From an uncultured Microcaldota archaeon (lineage in GTDB: Archaea; Micrarchaeota; Micrarchaeia; Anstonellales; Anstonellaceae): a stretch of DNA of 28,946 bases. Both the position numbers and the translations under genes were made by a program. The stretch covers positions 1-28,946 of the forward strand of contig CAIXYX010000142.1 in assembly GCA_903923795.1 (NCBI GenBank). Reading direction: 5' to 3'. The notes below the pieces were generated by a model, which was not told the DNA's origin, made no database searches, and saw only the letters and a list, made by a program, of their open reading frames with translations. Of the stretch, positions 27,979 to 28,946 are shown piece by piece. Every line of letters starts with the position of its first letter. The stretch's first letter is position 1.

Positions 27979-28946
27979 ATGACCCAGAGCCCGATTGTGG
28001 ATCAGCCGCCGGTGAAGAAAATCGAGATACACATCCTCGTCGGATGCTCAGATGCAAGAGATATCCCGGCCGTGTTCAACGCCGCGAGGGAGATCGAGCT
28101 CAAAGCACAGCGCGCGAGGGGCATCTTGATCGATTTCCAGCACGAGTCTGTCGCCGGAGTGTTCGTCACGCCCGACGTCGAGGCTTCATTGCGCAAGCTG
28201 ATTATGGCCCGCCTCGACTATTTCTGCGACTACTCCAACAAGGGCGTGCCAATCGAGATATTCGTGCACCTGGTGGACCACGGCGATGTGAGGCTCAAAC
28301 CCGGCGCCGACGGCACCCAGTTCAGCCTGCACGAGATAGAGGTGGCCGACGAAAAAAGCGTCATCAATTGCGGGATGCGCCACGCCGAGGATGTGGCACA
28401 GGAGCTCGAAGCTGAACTTTTGGAAAAACAGGTGGATTTCCTTTTCACCGAATTGAGCGGACGGCGCCGCCACTGGCAAATCCGCGACGGCAACGACATC
28501 CGCTCCATGATGAAGCATGTGTATGAGCACGACGGGCTCATCGCCGCCGGATGGGTGCATTCCATCATAGACTTCGGACGGCATGCTGCCGAGCAGAAGG
28601 CCATTTTGCGCCACGCAATTGACACGGGGCCGTACCTGCGCCTGCACAATGTGATGATAACCGCCGGAGTGCAGAACTTCCGCGACAACACGTATTACCG
28701 CGTGGATGAGAACACGCACCTCATAACTTTCCTCGACAAGGTGTATGAGCGCATGCGCGAGATGATAAAGGCGGGATGGGGCAACGGCGAGGTCAAGACG
28801 CAGCTTGAGAAGCAGGCCCCCATAATCGGGACTTTTCATATCAGCGAAATCATCAACGCGCGCGCCACGGCCATCAAGCTCTACAAAGGCAAGGATTTCA
28901 TGGCGAATCAGGTGTTCGCCATCGGCGGGCGTCTCTTGACGGAATA
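27979..28946 (+). CDS. Partial protein with a beta-carbonic-anhydrase-like N-terminal domain, unknown
   Basis: The first 322 residues, open at the window edge. After a Pro-rich start, KIEIHILVGCSDARD (14-28) looks like the beta strand and CxDxR turn of beta-carbonic anhydrases (Cys23, Asp25, Arg27). A helix and strand, RLDYFCDYSNKGVPIEIFVHLVDHGDV (78-104), resemble the stretch leading to their HxxC site, but the Cys is Val104; Cys131 in INCGMRHA is a possible substitute. Residues 150-322 are of unknown type, rich in His and aromatic residues. The ATG at 27979 follows AGGTGATG. Not recognised as a named family; probably a non-classical member or a sensor. Confidence 0.75.
   Translation, partial: MTQSPIVDQPPVKKIEIHILVGCSDARDIPAVFNAAREIELKAQRARGILIDFQHESVAGVFVTPDVEASLRKLIMARLDYFCDYSNKGVPIEIFVHLVDHGDVRLKPGADGTQFSLHEIEVADEKSVINCGMRHAEDVAQELEAELLEKQVDFLFTELSGRRRHWQIRDGNDIRSMMKHVYEHDGLIAAGWVHSIIDFGRHAAEQKAILRHAIDTGPYLRLHNVMITAGVQNFRDNTYYRVDENTHLITFLDKVYERMREMIKAGWGNGEVKTQLEKQAPIIGTFHISEIINARATAIKLYKGKDFMANQVFAIGGRLLTE

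Noticed and set aside
1..28946. CRISPR array, insertion sequence or prophage
   Set aside because: No regular repeat-spacer pattern, transposase, integrase or terminal repeats are visible; the short repeats found are local.

Overview
The window looks like a piece of an archaeal chromosome, most likely from a DPANN-type lineage (Micrarchaeota or Diapherotrites are my guess; the lineage is inferred, not proven). The archaeal signs are a tRNA-Trp with an intron at 37/38, a box C/D guide RNA, a Holliday junction resolvase (Hjc), archease, a euryarchaeal-type Era-like GTPase next to a zinc-ribbon protein, a membrane-anchored Lon-like protease without an ATPase domain, and many genes with a TATA-like box about 26 bp before the start codon (leaderless transcripts). 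A bacterial-type MetK and a full-length fused transketolase suggest some bacterial input. I see no CRISPR array, insertion sequence, rRNA or prophage.

Layout. 1-342: non-coding, with two hairpins and a possible kink-turn. 343-1790 (minus): a 96-aa unknown and a Fic protein separated by an array of inverted repeats that look like operators. 1891-5643 (plus): a cytochrome b5-like lipoprotein, a ferric-reductase-like membrane protein, a short Dus, a BofA-like protein, a QueT-like S component and a ROK kinase. 5664-8154 (minus): a small membrane protein, an exported unknown and glucose-6-phosphate isomerase. 8329-9378 (plus): squalene/phytoene synthase. 9418-11647: CBS-zinc-ribbon protein (minus) divergent from Hjc (plus), then MetK (plus). 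11701-13524 (minus): a degenerate ComEC-like beta-lactamase-fold lipoprotein and a voltage-sensor-like membrane protein. 13525-14142: an RNA locus. 14143-16643: a GAP/LysE-like transporter, an exported Asp/Glu racemase-like protein and a haloalkane-dehalogenase-like hydrolase. 16671-19946 (minus): transketolase and aminotransferase, which with the hydrolase form a likely operon. 20088-22964: a parvulin, a DUF488-archease fusion, and a zinc-ribbon/GTPase pair resembling the archaeal vesicle genes arvC/arvA. 23100-28946: a Lon-like exported protease, an MscS-like membrane protein and two unknown proteins with beta-carbonic-anhydrase-like motifs, the last cut by the window edge.

Most interesting. 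Downstream of the intron-containing tRNA-Trp, on the same strand, is a stand-alone box C/D RNA. Its D guide pairs over 11 nt with the pre-tRNA and places C34 at the methylation position; a segment after its C box pairs over 7 nt across the 3' splice junction and, with a CGAG D' box, would place position 39. In many euryarchaea these two modifications (C34 and U39) are guided by the tRNA-Trp intron itself. Here the intron has no C/D boxes and is instead packed with polypurine/polypyrimidine hairpins, as if the guide had moved out of the intron into a neighbouring RNA.
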